Assembly: GCA_008921705.1 (NCBI GenBank) | Contig: VFFE01007103.1 | Span: 652,726-716,725 of the forward strand | Source: Burhinus oedicnemus | Lineage: Eukaryota > Chordata > Aves > Charadriiformes > Burhinidae | DNA length: 64,000 bases | Direction: 5' to 3' | Shown here: positions 1-12,400 of the stretch, in pieces | Layout: each line of letters opens with the position of its first letter | How positions within the stretch are numbered: position 1 is the stretch's first letter | The notes under the pieces: model-generated | Told to the model about the DNA's origin: nothing | What the model saw: the letters and a program-made list of their open reading frames with translations, nothing else | Databases searched by the model: none | Program-made: the position numbers and the translations under genes

Positions 1-1866
1 CATTCCTCCTGTCTGCACGGCAGCTCTGCCCTCAGGCATACCGACTGATCTATCCAATTTGGTGTCATCTGCAAACTTGATGAGCGTGTATTCTTATCAC
101 TAAGTCACTGCCAAAGACATTTAAAAAAAAAAAGTAGGTTACAGGATAGGCCCCTATGGTACTTTATTTGTTACTGGCCTCCAGATACAGTACAAAATAT
201 TTACTACCTTCTGAGGCTGATCATCCAAACAGTTTTTAACTCATCTGGTTATCATCCATCCAGACTGTAACATCCAAACTTGTATGTTGAGAATATTTTC
301 TGCCAGTGTTGAAAGCCTGGCTACAATCAAGGTAAATGGCATCCACCATTCTCCCCTGGTCTGCAAAGCCAGTCATTTTATTATAGGAGGCAAACAGATT
401 GGTCAGGCGTAATTTACACTTGATAAATGCATGCCTGCTGTTACCAGCCACCACCTAATCCTTCACATGCCCAGAAATGTTTTCTCAGAGGGCTTTTTAC
501 ATTATTTTCTCAGGAAACAAAGTAAGGCTGATGAACCTGTGGGTCCCCAAACTGTCCTTTTGGTCTTTTTTGCAGACATTTGCTTTTGTCCATTTGTCAG
601 GGACCTCCCCTGATCACCATGACTTTTCAAAGGTGGTATAGAGTGGCCTTACAAGGACATCAGCCAGTTCTATTAGTGCTCTTGGATGCAGCCCATTCAG
701 TTCTATGGACTTATATGGGCTCAGTTCTGTGAAGTAAACCCTGACTTGATCCTTAGCCACTGCTGGCAGTTCTCTGAAAACTTGCTCTAATCAGATGCCT
801 GGGAGACCATGTTGGTGAAGACTGAGGCAAAGGTGGCATTGAGTACCTCAGTTTTATCTGTGTCCGCTATTGCAAAATCTCCTGCCTTTCAGCAAAGGTC
901 CCTCAATTTCTTTGTTCAGCCTTTTAATACAAAAGCAGCAGGTGAAGCTACTTTAACATTCCTTAGAAGTCTCAACTCTAGCTGGACTTTGGCTTACCTG
1001 ACAACATCCCTAAATCTCCAGGCAATGTTTCTAGATTATTTCTTTGTAACCTGTCCCTTCTTCACCATCCTGTGTGAAGCCTTTTTGTATTGAAGCTCTG
1101 TCATCAGTTCACTGTTTAGCCAAGCTGGTCTACTGATATTTCTACACATTTTCCTGAGTATTGTGATGGACTGTTTTTGTGCTTGTAATATGCTGTCATT
1201 AATAACGTCAGCTTTCTTGACCTCCATTGCCTTTTAGAACTTTCTCACATGGGATTCCATCTACCAGTTCACTGAATAAGCTGAAATCTGCCGTCCTAAA
1301 TTCACAATCTATACTCTGCTACTTGCTTTCCTTGCTCCCCTAGGATCTTCAACTTCACTACTTCATGATTGCTACAGCCAAGGCTGCCATTGATTTCCTG
1401 CCCCCACCCCTGACCAATTCTTCCTTGTTAGTGAGTAGCAGACTCAGCTCTGTGTAACACTGTGTTACCCACCCAGTTGTCTATGACACCCTCTAGAAAT
1501 CTCAACTGCTTGCATCCCATTGTGATGTTCTTCCAGCAGATGTCGAGCTGGGTGGTGGTAAAGTGCCCTGTAAGACCCAGGGTCTGTAATACAAAGCCTG
1601 CTGAGAGTTGCTTTAAGAATACTTTGCCTGTTTTGTCATGTGAGTTGCATTGTCTGTAACAAAGTGATTCACAAGCTCTCAAGGAGCCTCTTGTCTGGGC
1701 AACAGAAGTGCTCCTCCATACCTCTGAGCTGCTCCTGCATATAGAGGGCACTCCTCCACCTTGTCTTTCCTGAAGAGCTTGTATTCATCCTTTGCAGCAC
1801 TCCAGCTGTCAGGCTGTCCCACCATGTCTTGGTTATTCCAATGAAGTTGTAGTTCTGTAACCACAT
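1..1866 (-). mobile_element. CR1 LINE fragment (endonuclease to reverse transcriptase), decayed
   Basis: Read on the - strand, the 1670-1866 end gives an endonuclease-like stretch (NYNFIGITKTWWDSLTAGV), followed at 1036-1227 by the linker (SRPAWLNSELMTELQYKKAS) and at 236-454 by reverse transcriptase (LTNLFASYNKMTGFADQGR, then YLDCSQAF). A FAD-DTKL-like motif lies at about 60-90. Frameshifts and stops break it throughout. It is 5'-truncated at about 1866 and runs off the left edge. It lies in a PARPBP intron in antisense orientation, so the gene is not read through it in sense. Confidence 0.88.
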
Positions 1867-4800
1867 GGAGTTTATAAAAAAGTTATTTTATAAGAAAAAA
1901 ATTAGGTTTAAACCAGACAAAAAATTTTCACTGAAAATGCATGCCATTTCAAAGGCTAACATGCTTTAACATAATTTTGAAGTAAATTGTCTGCTTTACC
2001 TACACATTTAACTTTATAATGGAAATACTGATATACTTTAATCTGATTAACTGATAAACTTAATGTTGAGAATGTTTTAAAATATATTTAGAAGTAAATA
2101 ATTTAAAAAATAAACTTAATTGTGGTTTAAATTTGGTATTACAAGAAAATAGAAAACTTTGGTTGAAAAAGCTGGTCTTTTGGGGATAATTCTGACTTAA
2201 GACATCACAGTTGAAGTGTGGTATATTAAGTGCTCCAATTGTACAATACTGCATTTAATTAAATTGTGATTTTTGTAATTTGTTGTCCCTTTCCTTAACT
2301 TCTTAATTTAGACTGGTGCTGGAGAATACACTGATCATTATGTCCTAGATATTGAAATTCAAGTTTAGTCCCTTAATTAAAAAGAAGACATGGAGGCTGT
2401 GGTTCTATGGCACTTTTATATCAGTGCTGGATTGAAAAAAAACTTACTCTTATGCCATCATACAGATAATGAACTACTAGTTCACCTATTTCCATGGCCT
2501 CCCTTTAATCCAGATGTGAGAAGCAGTCTGCCCTTAATTCCAATCCTGATAACTTTCTGTAAATTGCAGGAAAGTGATTATGTCTAGAGGGAATTATTAA
2601 GTTGGATATGTTCTGGTGGAAGAATGGTACTGTATCACGGAGTCCCTCTGGTTTCTTCCACCAACCTAAAAGATAGAAATTTTTGGCAATACAGCAAAAG
2701 CAGCAGCAGCAACATGGGAAAATACTTAGCAACAGGATTCTTTTTTGCTGTGCTTTTATTGTGGATCTAATAAACTGCAAAATTCCAAAGGGCCTAAGGT
2801 AGGGTCTTCACCTAATATTTAGTTCTGTATGGTTTAAAAAATCAGAGTAATAATGCATGTGCTCATTGTTTGAGGTGGAATTTGGGTACTATGAGTGTTT
2901 TGGTATAGTTACTTTTTTCTTTTACAGATATATTTAAAATCCAGATAAGCTCAGTGATACGATTATATTGTTGAAGTTTTGAAATCTAAATTAATGTGAA
3001 CTACTAATTTTTAAAAAATTATGCATATAACAATTAGAAAAAATTGAGTTTGCTTTAAAGGCACAGTTACTGCTCTGTTAAGAGCATTTGCATTTTGTAT
3101 TGTTTCTTAGATGAATTTTGTCCTGCTCTTCTACCCAGGTAGATGAAGGTCTAGTTGACATCCTGCTTCTTTGCGTTTGAGAATAGAATTAGATAGCTAC
3201 TCTCTTCATATAGTTCTAAATTCAAAAATTGGATAACTGTTCAGTTCTTACCAAGTTCTAAAACAGCTTCCTAAATCCATAACAAAGAAAAAGGCTGTGA
3301 TTGCCTCCCGCCCCATGATCACTAGGTGTTTGTAATCTGTTTTGAGACGTTTGTTCCCGCTATGTAAGTGAGATAGCTATATATGTCATCTATTTTTTAC
3401 CTCTATTGGGGAAGTTGAATGAATAAAAATGTTGACCTTAATATAATAGAATTTTGATATATTCTTTTCTGTTCTTGGAATAGGCTTCAGGAGTCTGTTC
3501 TGCTTTTTATCAGGTCTTGAATATTGTCCATAACCTCAACTTTTTTTTCTGTATGCTACTTTAGTCTTTTCCACAAAAGATGTATTTCCAGAAAATAAAT
3601 AAAAGTGCTTCTGCATCATATTAACTTTGCACACTAAGGCCCCTGTTCTGTAAGAAGAGCTCTTACCAATGTCATTCACATTTTAGGTAAGCAGAAGAGC
3701 TTGTTTATGTGATAATCTGAGTAGGAACAAAATAGATAAGGCATGCAATTAGTTTCTTATAAATTATTTACCTCAACATAAGAAAAGGCGCTTTGATAAG
3801 GAAAATGAAATAGAAATAGCTAGGACTGGGACACAGATGATGTAAGGCAAAAGGGTTCAAGCAGGCAGATCTGAGAATATTTTTAGTAGAAGCAATGAAC
3901 GACAGATGTGATTTATACAATGCCTAGTAAACACGTAGAGTTTTACATTGTACTATTTCTTTTATCTCCCTTTAGAAGCACTGATGCAAATAAGGCGTTT
4001 TTAGCATGTGATTCATTTTATTTTCATGTGGACATCTGTCTTTCTCTGGGTACAAGACAGGTGAGATGAATCCCACCTGAACTGTTTTTAGTGCTGGTTC
4101 ATGCTGAAGATGGTAAGCCGTTCCTTCTGTTAGTTGATCTAAAATGTTTGGGAACTTGTTAACTTAAAAAAAAAAAGTTAACTGAACATTATCTGTAAAA
4201 CTAAACACTTAGAGACTGCCAGTGAAGTCTTAATTTAGTCGCCTGAGATGCATGCATTGACATAGTCTTTAATTGTGTGATCACATGCTTTCCCCTCACT
4301 CACCCACCCGGCAGTCCTGGCTTTTGTGGATAAGAAATAAGAGTGTAAATTAAGACTGTGTACTGGAAAATGGTAGTGTTTGTTGGACCCTTTCCAGCTT
4401 CTGAAGCAAATGAAGGCCGAAAGTGCAGGCCATCAAAGAAGGGAAAGGGTGCTTGGTTCTAGGTCTCTTCTGCTATAGACTTACTATGGAATACTGGACA
4501 GACGTGCTGATGGTCACATTTGGATTTTGCTGTGTCCACTCAGTGGAAGATCACCACTGTACTGTTGGATCCAGGCTTTTTTTTGTGTGAACATTCTCTG
4601 AACAACCAGAATGGAAGGCGGTTCTTTCTAAAGGATTGGGTTTTTTAGCATTTATAACTATGCTGATGGATTTTCTTTGGTAATTTCCGTCATAGATAAA
4701 GATAGCAGTGGGTTTTCTAGTTGAGGTTTCTTTCAGTTCATACCTTTTGAACAAAGAAATAGTGTTGCACGTGACTCTGAAGAGAAGATCATATTATTAG

Positions 4801-5397
4801 TGTTTAAAAAAAATTTGCTATTTTACAACATCTGTCATAGTGGTAACTGACAGATGTTTACTGCTAACTGGATTTGGTAAGAGTCTTCCTTCAGTATGAT
4901 TTAAAAGACCATGGATGCCAGACTGAAGCATTTTATCCTAGAATATTTCATGTCAGCAGCCTATTATCTGAATGAAACATCAGAGAAAGCTTGTTAGCAG
5001 GCACCCTGACTGGAAAGAGACAAGGTCTCTCCAATTCTCTAGTGCCTTAGACAAATGGCATTGCTTTGTTTAATGTATCAGGTTTATTCTTGAATTCAAT
5101 TAGATTTCACACTCCTCTTTCAGAATTAAGAACAACTAAAATTCTTAACTTTTGCCACTGTAAAAATTATCTGAGGACAGATAACTTTGTCCATGTAATT
5201 CCGTATTCAAAACAAACCTTTGCTGCCCTTCTAGCTGTTAGGAACTGCAAAGTGGATAATGGTTTTCAACCTTATTCTGTTCATATAAACTTTTTTTTCC
5301 TAGTATAATGCCAGATATTTTAAAGTTCACTGAAATTCAACTGGTTTTTCTACATAATATAATCCTATAAAAGAGTAATATTGGAGCAACCTGGCAT
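1867..5397. other. PARPBP intron, no gene seen
   Basis: AT-rich intronic sequence. I looked for the exon that should precede 6268 (human residues ending ...DEILGEIPNPS) and did not find it. Short open frames at 2390-2587, 2505-2780, 4551-4754 and 5066-5308 have no recognisable product. No clear repeat. Confidence 0.6.
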
Positions 5398-5447
5398 NNN
5401 NNNNNNNNNNNNNNNNNNNNNNNNNNNNNNNNNNNNNNNNNNNNNNN
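5398..5447. other. Assembly gap (50 N)
   Basis: A run of exactly 50 N inside the PARPBP intron. The round number suggests a placeholder of unknown true size, so a missing upstream exon could lie here. Confidence 0.97.
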
Positions 5448-6267
5448 GTTCATCCAGAATAAGCCAGAACAGCAAGGTCTCTGATCCAGTTTCCTCGATG
5501 TATTTTAACAGGAAACAATGTAAACAAGCTAGTTTTCCTCTGATTCCATTCCTATTCTTACCTAGCTCTGCCCACTTATTTTATATTTTATATGAATGTA
5601 GACATGCAGAGTTTCACTTGCTGGAGGTTCTCCCAACTAGAATCTAAAATTCATCTTCAGAATTCAATGTGTACAAAATATGCCTTTCTTTAATTTTGCA
5701 AAGTATCCTTTTAGGATAAGTAGGAAGGAACATGGAGGAAGCCAGTAAGCATGGAGGAAGTTGAAAAATTAGTCATTCTCTCACTCTTGGCAATATCACC
5801 TGGAGTAATAACGCCGTTGCCATTACTTTGGTGTTGTGGGTTTTGGTTTTGTTTTTTTTCAGACCTGCGATTTGCAGCATCATAGATGTATCTAAAAATT
5901 CTACCGTAGGTGTCAATAGCAGCTCAAGACTTTAGGGTGTGTGAATAATTATGGAGTCATTCTGTACAGTCCATGGTACAGTTAAATCAAAACTATTGGT
6001 GTCTGAGCTAGACAAACTAACGTTAGGTTACACTCAACATGCTGCATTTCTGCTTTGATTCAGACTATAAACCGAACTCTTTTTTTTTTTTTTTTTTAGC
6101 AAACTATTATGTTGGACAATACTTCTACACTGCTGTTTGATTTAAAAGATCAAAGCTGTTCTCTGAAGAGTTTTGATTAACTGTGAAGACTGGCTGTGTT
6201 CAACACTAATAGGTATACTAAAGTGCTGCCAAGATTAATGTGGAAATGACCCTGTGCCTATTTTCAG
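5448..6267. other. PARPBP intron, acceptor side
   Basis: Intronic sequence with a T-run at about 6080-6098. Nothing else recognised before the splice acceptor at 6266-6267. Confidence 0.6.
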
Positions 6268-6450
6268 AATTGCAGGGGGGCGAATTCTGTCAACAGTGAA
6301 GATGCATTTGATAAAAGGCCGAAGCAATGGGGATCCTTTCTGTCAGGCAGTAGAGGAAGTTGTACAAGATTTAGATTTGAAGATTAAAAATATTATCGAT
6401 TCACAACATGAAGTCTTGACTGCCAGCCTACTGGAGTCAGTCCAGCACGG
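6268..6450 (+). CDS. PARPBP: PARPBP exon (first visible coding exon)
   Basis: The acceptor is a pyrimidine-rich tract ending in TTTTCAG at 6261-6267. The exon opens with the third base of a split codon and then reads [17 protein letters not shown], close to the human IAGGQILSVIKMQLIKG. It continues through [25 protein letters not shown], a predicted helical stretch. The apparent donor is GG|GTAATG at 6451, which leaves two bases of an incomplete codon (phase 2). The next exon needs phase 0. Alignment to human expects exactly one residue between the H of SVQH and the PKLH of the next exon, so a fourth G at 6449-6451 would restore the frame. The base at donor position +5 is T, so the site is not a strong one. 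Confidence 0.9.
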
Positions 6451-9400
6451 GTAATGGGACTTCTTTTGTTCATTTTACTATTTAGCTTTACAATAAAGCA
6501 AATGTCTTTTGCCTGTTTTGTTTCTTTTTTTACTTTTTAAAGGACTTTATATAGAATATTATCTTTTCCAAACAGTACAGAAGTGTCACTTCCTCCACAC
6601 TGTGGTTTTACACTTACTGAAAGACCTATACTTGAGGATTACAGTGTAGAAAAAAGCTGGGTTACTTAAACTGAACTTCTTACCTCAAAATTGTAAATAA
6701 AATGCTCTTTAAAACTTACTATGTTTGTGCAGCTGTTATAGATGTATGTATAGAGTCTCCTTTTTACAGTCTTAGCAGGTTTAGGTTGGAAGGGACCTTA
6801 AAGATCATCTAGTTACAGCCCCCTTGCCATGGGCAAGGACACCTCCCACTAGACCTGGTTGTTCAAATCCCCATCCAGCCTTGCCTTGAACACTTCCAGG
6901 GAGAGGGCCTCCACAACTTCTCTAGGCAACCTCTGATTTCAATTCAGTAGAGCTATAACAAACTTCCAAACAAAAAAAACCTCAGGAAAGTGGAATTAAG
7001 ATTTAAGAACATGTATTTTAATTAAAATCACTGATACACACGTTTTAATTAGCTCAGCATCAAGTATTTCTAAGGGTAAGGCATTCAAAATAAGATTAAA
7101 TATGAAAGAAGTCTAAAACATGATAAATGTGAAGTGGAAAGGGAATAAAAATAAACCCAAACAATCAACGTGTTGGTTTTTCTCTTCTAGTGTTTCAAGA
7201 CACTAATGAAACTACTAATGATTTTAGTTTAATGGAAGGAATCAGGATATTTGAAGTTCTTTAAGTCAGGTGTGGACTGCAGAATACAGGCTTTCTATTT
7301 GTGGTTTCTGCACTTAGAATCTACTCAGGTTTATATCATGATCTTTTTTTGTGATGAAAACATCAACTAGCTTTAATTATTCTATTTTACATTGTTGATA
7401 TATAAAATGTCTAATGTCATGTATTTTTGTCTAGGAAACTTTTTAAAACTTTTAGACATTTTGAATATGTGTACATTGTTAGAATGCTTTGGTTTGTGAA
7501 ATCACTGGGATTACCCCATGGCAACATAAGATTTTTAACAAATTTTATTCAGACTTCCAGTATGTTTTTTTTTTTTCTTTTCTATGAGAGCTAAAACCAG
7601 GCAGACTCTAGTGGCTAGTTAAACTGGTTTAAATGTGTGTTTCCACTGAGCGTTGGAGTATGTATTTCATCCTCATTTTCTTGTTTTCCCTGAATCTTTC
7701 ATCACTGTATTTCTTTGTTTCCCTTTCATATGCTTCTATTTCTTTCTCTTCCCCATCTGCAAGATTGATCACTGTTAGTAGTTCTCTCTTTATTTACCTA
7801 CTTGTATTATTGATAAAAATTTAAAAAATTATTTAGATCATTATAAGCCCGGTAAAACTTTTAATAAAACTTCATTCTTCAGAGAAATTCATAAAAATAC
7901 TGCTTTTCCAAAATGGGTCATTTTTCTTATTGTTCTCCTTATGTCAAGTTCATAGTCTAATGACCCTGTAGAAATGTTTACCAGTATCCCTGTTGAGGCG
8001 TAAGATAGCAAAGATGGTTGTATGCTGATGTTGTTAGGAAATGTGGTTAAATATCTAACTTCGCACTGCTCTCAACTGGATTAATATTTTTCTCAAAATA
8101 GGTACCTCACGGCAGCTTATGAACTTAATTATATTACTTTGAGTCTGTGATTCTGTTGAAATTTTTGCCTATTCCTGAGGTTTAAGTTAATTGATTGCTG
8201 GAACATCCCTCTACTCGTGGATGGGCAGATTCTACTGTAGCTCTTCTCGGTGAGGAAACTTGAGTACATAGCAGAGGATGATGGGCTTTAAGCTAATCCT
8301 TTTCACCAGACTCACCACAGTATGGATGTAACTGTGAGTCATCAGAGATGACTGTGGTCTGGTTGTGACTGATGTGCTGCTTGGCTTGAGAAATCCAGTG
8401 CTGTATTCGGTTTATGTGGCAAGGTTTTGGTAGCAGAGAGGGCTGCGGGGGTGGCTTCTGTGAAAAGACAGCAGAAGCTGCCCCCATGTCAGATACAGCC
8501 AGTTCCAGCTGGCTCCAAGACGGACCCACCGCTGGCCAAACCTGAGCCAATCAGGGACAATGGTAGCACCTCTGTGATAACATTTAAGAAAGGGTAAAAA
8601 ATGCTGTGCAACAGCAGCTGGGAGAGAGGAGTGAGAATACATGAAACAACTATGCAGATATCAAGCATGGTGAAGGAGGAGGGGGAGGAGGTGCTCCAGG
8701 CACTGGAGCAGAGATTCCCCTGCAGCCCATGATGAAGACCGTGGTGATGCAGGTTGTCCCTCTGCAGCCCATGGAGATCCACAGTGGAGCAGATATCAAC
8801 CCTGCAGCCTGTGAAGGACTGCACGCCAGAGCAGGTGGATGTGCGCTGAAGAAAGCTATGACCCTGTGGAGAGTCCATGCTGGAGCAGGTTCCTGTCAGG
8901 ACCTGTGGACCCATGGAGAGAGGAGCCCATGCTGGAGCAGGTTTCCTGGCAGGATGTGTGACCTCATGGGGGACCCACGCTGGAGTAGTCCGTTCCTGAA
9001 GGACTGCACCCTGTGGAAAGGACCCATGCTGGAGCAGTTCTTGAATAACTACAGCCTATGGGGAAGGACCCACATGGGAGAAGTTTGGGAAGGACTGTAT
9101 CCCATGAGAGGCACCCCACACAGAAGAAGAGGAAGAGCATGAGGAAGGAGCAGCAGAGACAAAGAGTTAGGCACTGACCACTTTTCATCATACTTTGTGT
9201 CCCTGTCCTGTTGAGGAGGGGGAGCGATGGAGCAGCTTTGGTGGGCACCTGATGACTAGCCAAGGTCAACTCACCATAGTCCTTTGTGGTGCCCAATGTG
9301 GGGCCTGAGGAATTAGAGATAAGGACAGTAACTGGGAGAAGTAATGGGAAAAATGTGGGCTGGATGTTGCCAGAGAGCAGAATAAGCGTGGGGAATTTTT

Positions 9401-12400
9401 GTTTTAGTAATTGTGAAAGGATGAGAGGTTGAGTGTGTGTAAATTGTCTGCCTTTGGTGTTATGGTAATACTATTTTGATTTTGGTGTGGGGAATTATTT
9501 TTTGTTGATATAAATGAAGTTTGTGAAGATTGTGTGACAAATGTGTATTTTAAAGATAATTCTTAAATATTTGATTCAGTCGAGGGGTAGAAAAGGAGCT
9601 TAGATATATAGTAAGAGACTGATACCAAATTGCATGTTTTAGTGGAGCTTGGTGTGGAAGAACATTTTACTAAGCACAGAGAAGGGTAGGTTACCATTAC
9701 TAATTAAAAAACAAAACAAGCTCCCCCAAAACCTCGTAACTTTTCCAAATGAATTTGAGCTGTATAAAAAAAATTGGAGCATCCGTATTGGTCCATTAAG
9801 ATCTCAGGACAGCAGATTAGTGCTTTGTGCTGAGTTTCATATATAGCTCAGGTTTTTTTATTGTGTTTTCTTTTTTACTTCTTAAAGAAACCCCCAAACC
9901 CTGATGCTATAATTTTTCAGAACAGTTGTTCTATATTCAGAATAGTTCTGGTTTTGATAGGATGTTATGTTTTTTCATGCGTAAGAGATTGAATCATTTC
10001 TTTGAGTGCAAATTTAAAATATGATCTTAATTATAGAGCTGAAAATGATGCCTCTATTAGCTCCTGGGAAGGCTGCTTCCTCATAAAATGTACCTGAAAA
10101 GAGTTTGTTAGAAAAATATTTTCTTTTCTCCTGGCAGTGGCAGTTTTCTTCCATCATTGCTCAGTTTTCCTGCAAATACCTGTTTTATAAGAATCTAGAG
10201 CTCCAGGAAAATTTATTAATTTATGCATCAGGAAGCACTACTTTGTGTTGAAGCCTGCACGAGTGACTAATAGGAATTATGATTAATTTCTTCCTGAGAA
10301 AATTACTACTGTAAATGGAATCTGGCTGGTGTTTCTGGAACTAACCAGAATAGTCTGGAGTAGCTAATGGTCACTACCCTTGAAAGACTGATCAACTGTT
10401 CTCTTGAAAAAAATAATTTCAATCATGATTTTCAGCTTACTAATAAACAAGATTTTTGTGGCAGGGATTGTCATCTTTCCTAAAGTTCTTATTCTACCTT
10501 GGACAATAGGATTTTAGTTCATGATTAGCACACCAAGTCACTGTTGTAGTACATTAGATTTCTGAAGGTCATCTTTTGGCAATTAGGAGGTTATGATATA
10601 TTCTTAAGATTATTATTTTTTCCTTTGTGTATAATCAGTCAAGAGGATGCCAAATTTGTACTTTTCTTATTTAGATGAATTTACTGTGACACACATGACA
10701 TTTTATAAAAATCTATGATGTGATGTAATGACTGAAGAGGTTCAGAATAAATTTTGAGGAAATTAAATGGTACTGAAATAGGCCAATTCTGTAAAGCCAA
10801 GTAACAACCATTTCTGTAATTGCTATTTCTAGCTATTGATTATAACTTATAGTAACTGACTGACGTGTTGCTATGGTTTCTTGAAAGCTACGTACACTAA
10901 TTGATGTAATCAAATAGAGAGAGAAATAGAGTTTGATCTTTTCAAGATTGTGTTTAAAAGCAGTTAGCTGATTAGATAAATGCAGTTCATTGCTTGTCCT
11001 GTCCTTCTGAACGAACTTAGGCTATTAAATGTTTCTGTGTATTGGTAAATAAGAAAGCCTATAGTTTTTAAAATCTACTACTGTGTAGTAAGCCCTAAAT
11101 TTCCTCTATGGAACTCCTAGTACTTTTAAAGAAAAATATAGAAAACTTGCAATTCTTGCAGTCCTGTAGTGGCTATGGAGTTCTACATCTGTACTGCTAA
11201 CCATAGCATTGAGCACTTCCAGATGTGGATTATTATTTTCTATAAGGAATTCTTTATTCTTGTGGAAAATTGTGAGGAATTCATCCTGTTCCAAACAACG
11301 GGAGATTGTGCCAAGTACCCCTCTTGTCAAATCTTGATGGAAATCTCACTTTTAACCAACTCTTTAGCAGATTCAGTTAGAGGAGCTGGATTTCACCAGA
11401 ATGTGTTTGTCTACCCCATAGCACTCAAATTTGTTGTAAGAAAATAATGTTAATTTCTGCTGTGTGGTTTCATCACAGATTTGTATATTTATCTGTGTGC
11501 CTTGTTCATCAGTGTATACCTCCAGCTGGCAGGGATCTAAACTCTACTAATTGCTTGGGATGAGGAAGAAACTTTCCCATGGGCAGGTTCCCCATAAATG
11601 CTTACTGGGAAAGGGAAGGAGGGAATTCTCACACCTTGTGCTGATATAGGTGCTTTTGGAGGTGAGCTACTGGTCTGGCTTGCTGACCTTTCCTGTTGTA
11701 TGTTCCTTTTTATTTACTTTCAGCCGAAATTGCATTCCATAAATCATGGCACTGTGTATTGTGGCAGAGATACTGTAAAGGTCTTACTAGTTCTTCTGGA
11801 TGAAGAAGGTGTCAATCCTCCTACCCAGAACAAAGCAGAACTATTATATGATGATGAAAGCTTAAATTTACTTGGAATCACCTCAGCTTTGACACTCTTC
11901 AGGTGAGTACTAGGAGGTTTTTTGTGTTTGTGTTGGGTTTGTTTGTTGGTTGGTTTGTTGGGTGTGGTTTTTTTTTTTAAAGATCTTGCACTCAGTGGCT
12001 AACAATGCATTGATATTACTTACACAAAGCAAATGACTGAAGTGCAGTCTGTTGTGAGATTAAGTGTAAAGGGAAAGCATTCTTAGAACAGTCTCAAGTT
12101 CTCAAAAGTATTCTACCTCCTCATTCATGTTTTCTGTATCTTCAAGATACTTTTGTAATATGGACTTTTTGAGCACGTACATTTCTAGGCTGCATGAAAG
12201 CCATGAAGGAATATCCTTTGCAACAAACCTTCCAAATACTTCTTAAATTGAGTTTGAACTCGTAAGTTCAAACACTGTCTGTTCAGTAGCTAATTAAATT
12301 ACTGCTTAATTTGAAGATGCCTCCTTTGTCCAGCTATGACACAAGAGATTTTTGGATTATGTCCTGTTGTCTTCCTACATAGCAATTATTTTGTGGAGAG

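Noticed and set aside
5381..5647. Open frame spanning the 50-N gap
   Set aside because: The frame across the gap is meaningless and the visible part matches no PARPBP segment.
8489..9142. Several frames of 100-140 codons on both strands
   Set aside because: They are by-products of the repeat units in LTR copy 1; the same weak similarities appear in copy 2 in the matching strands.
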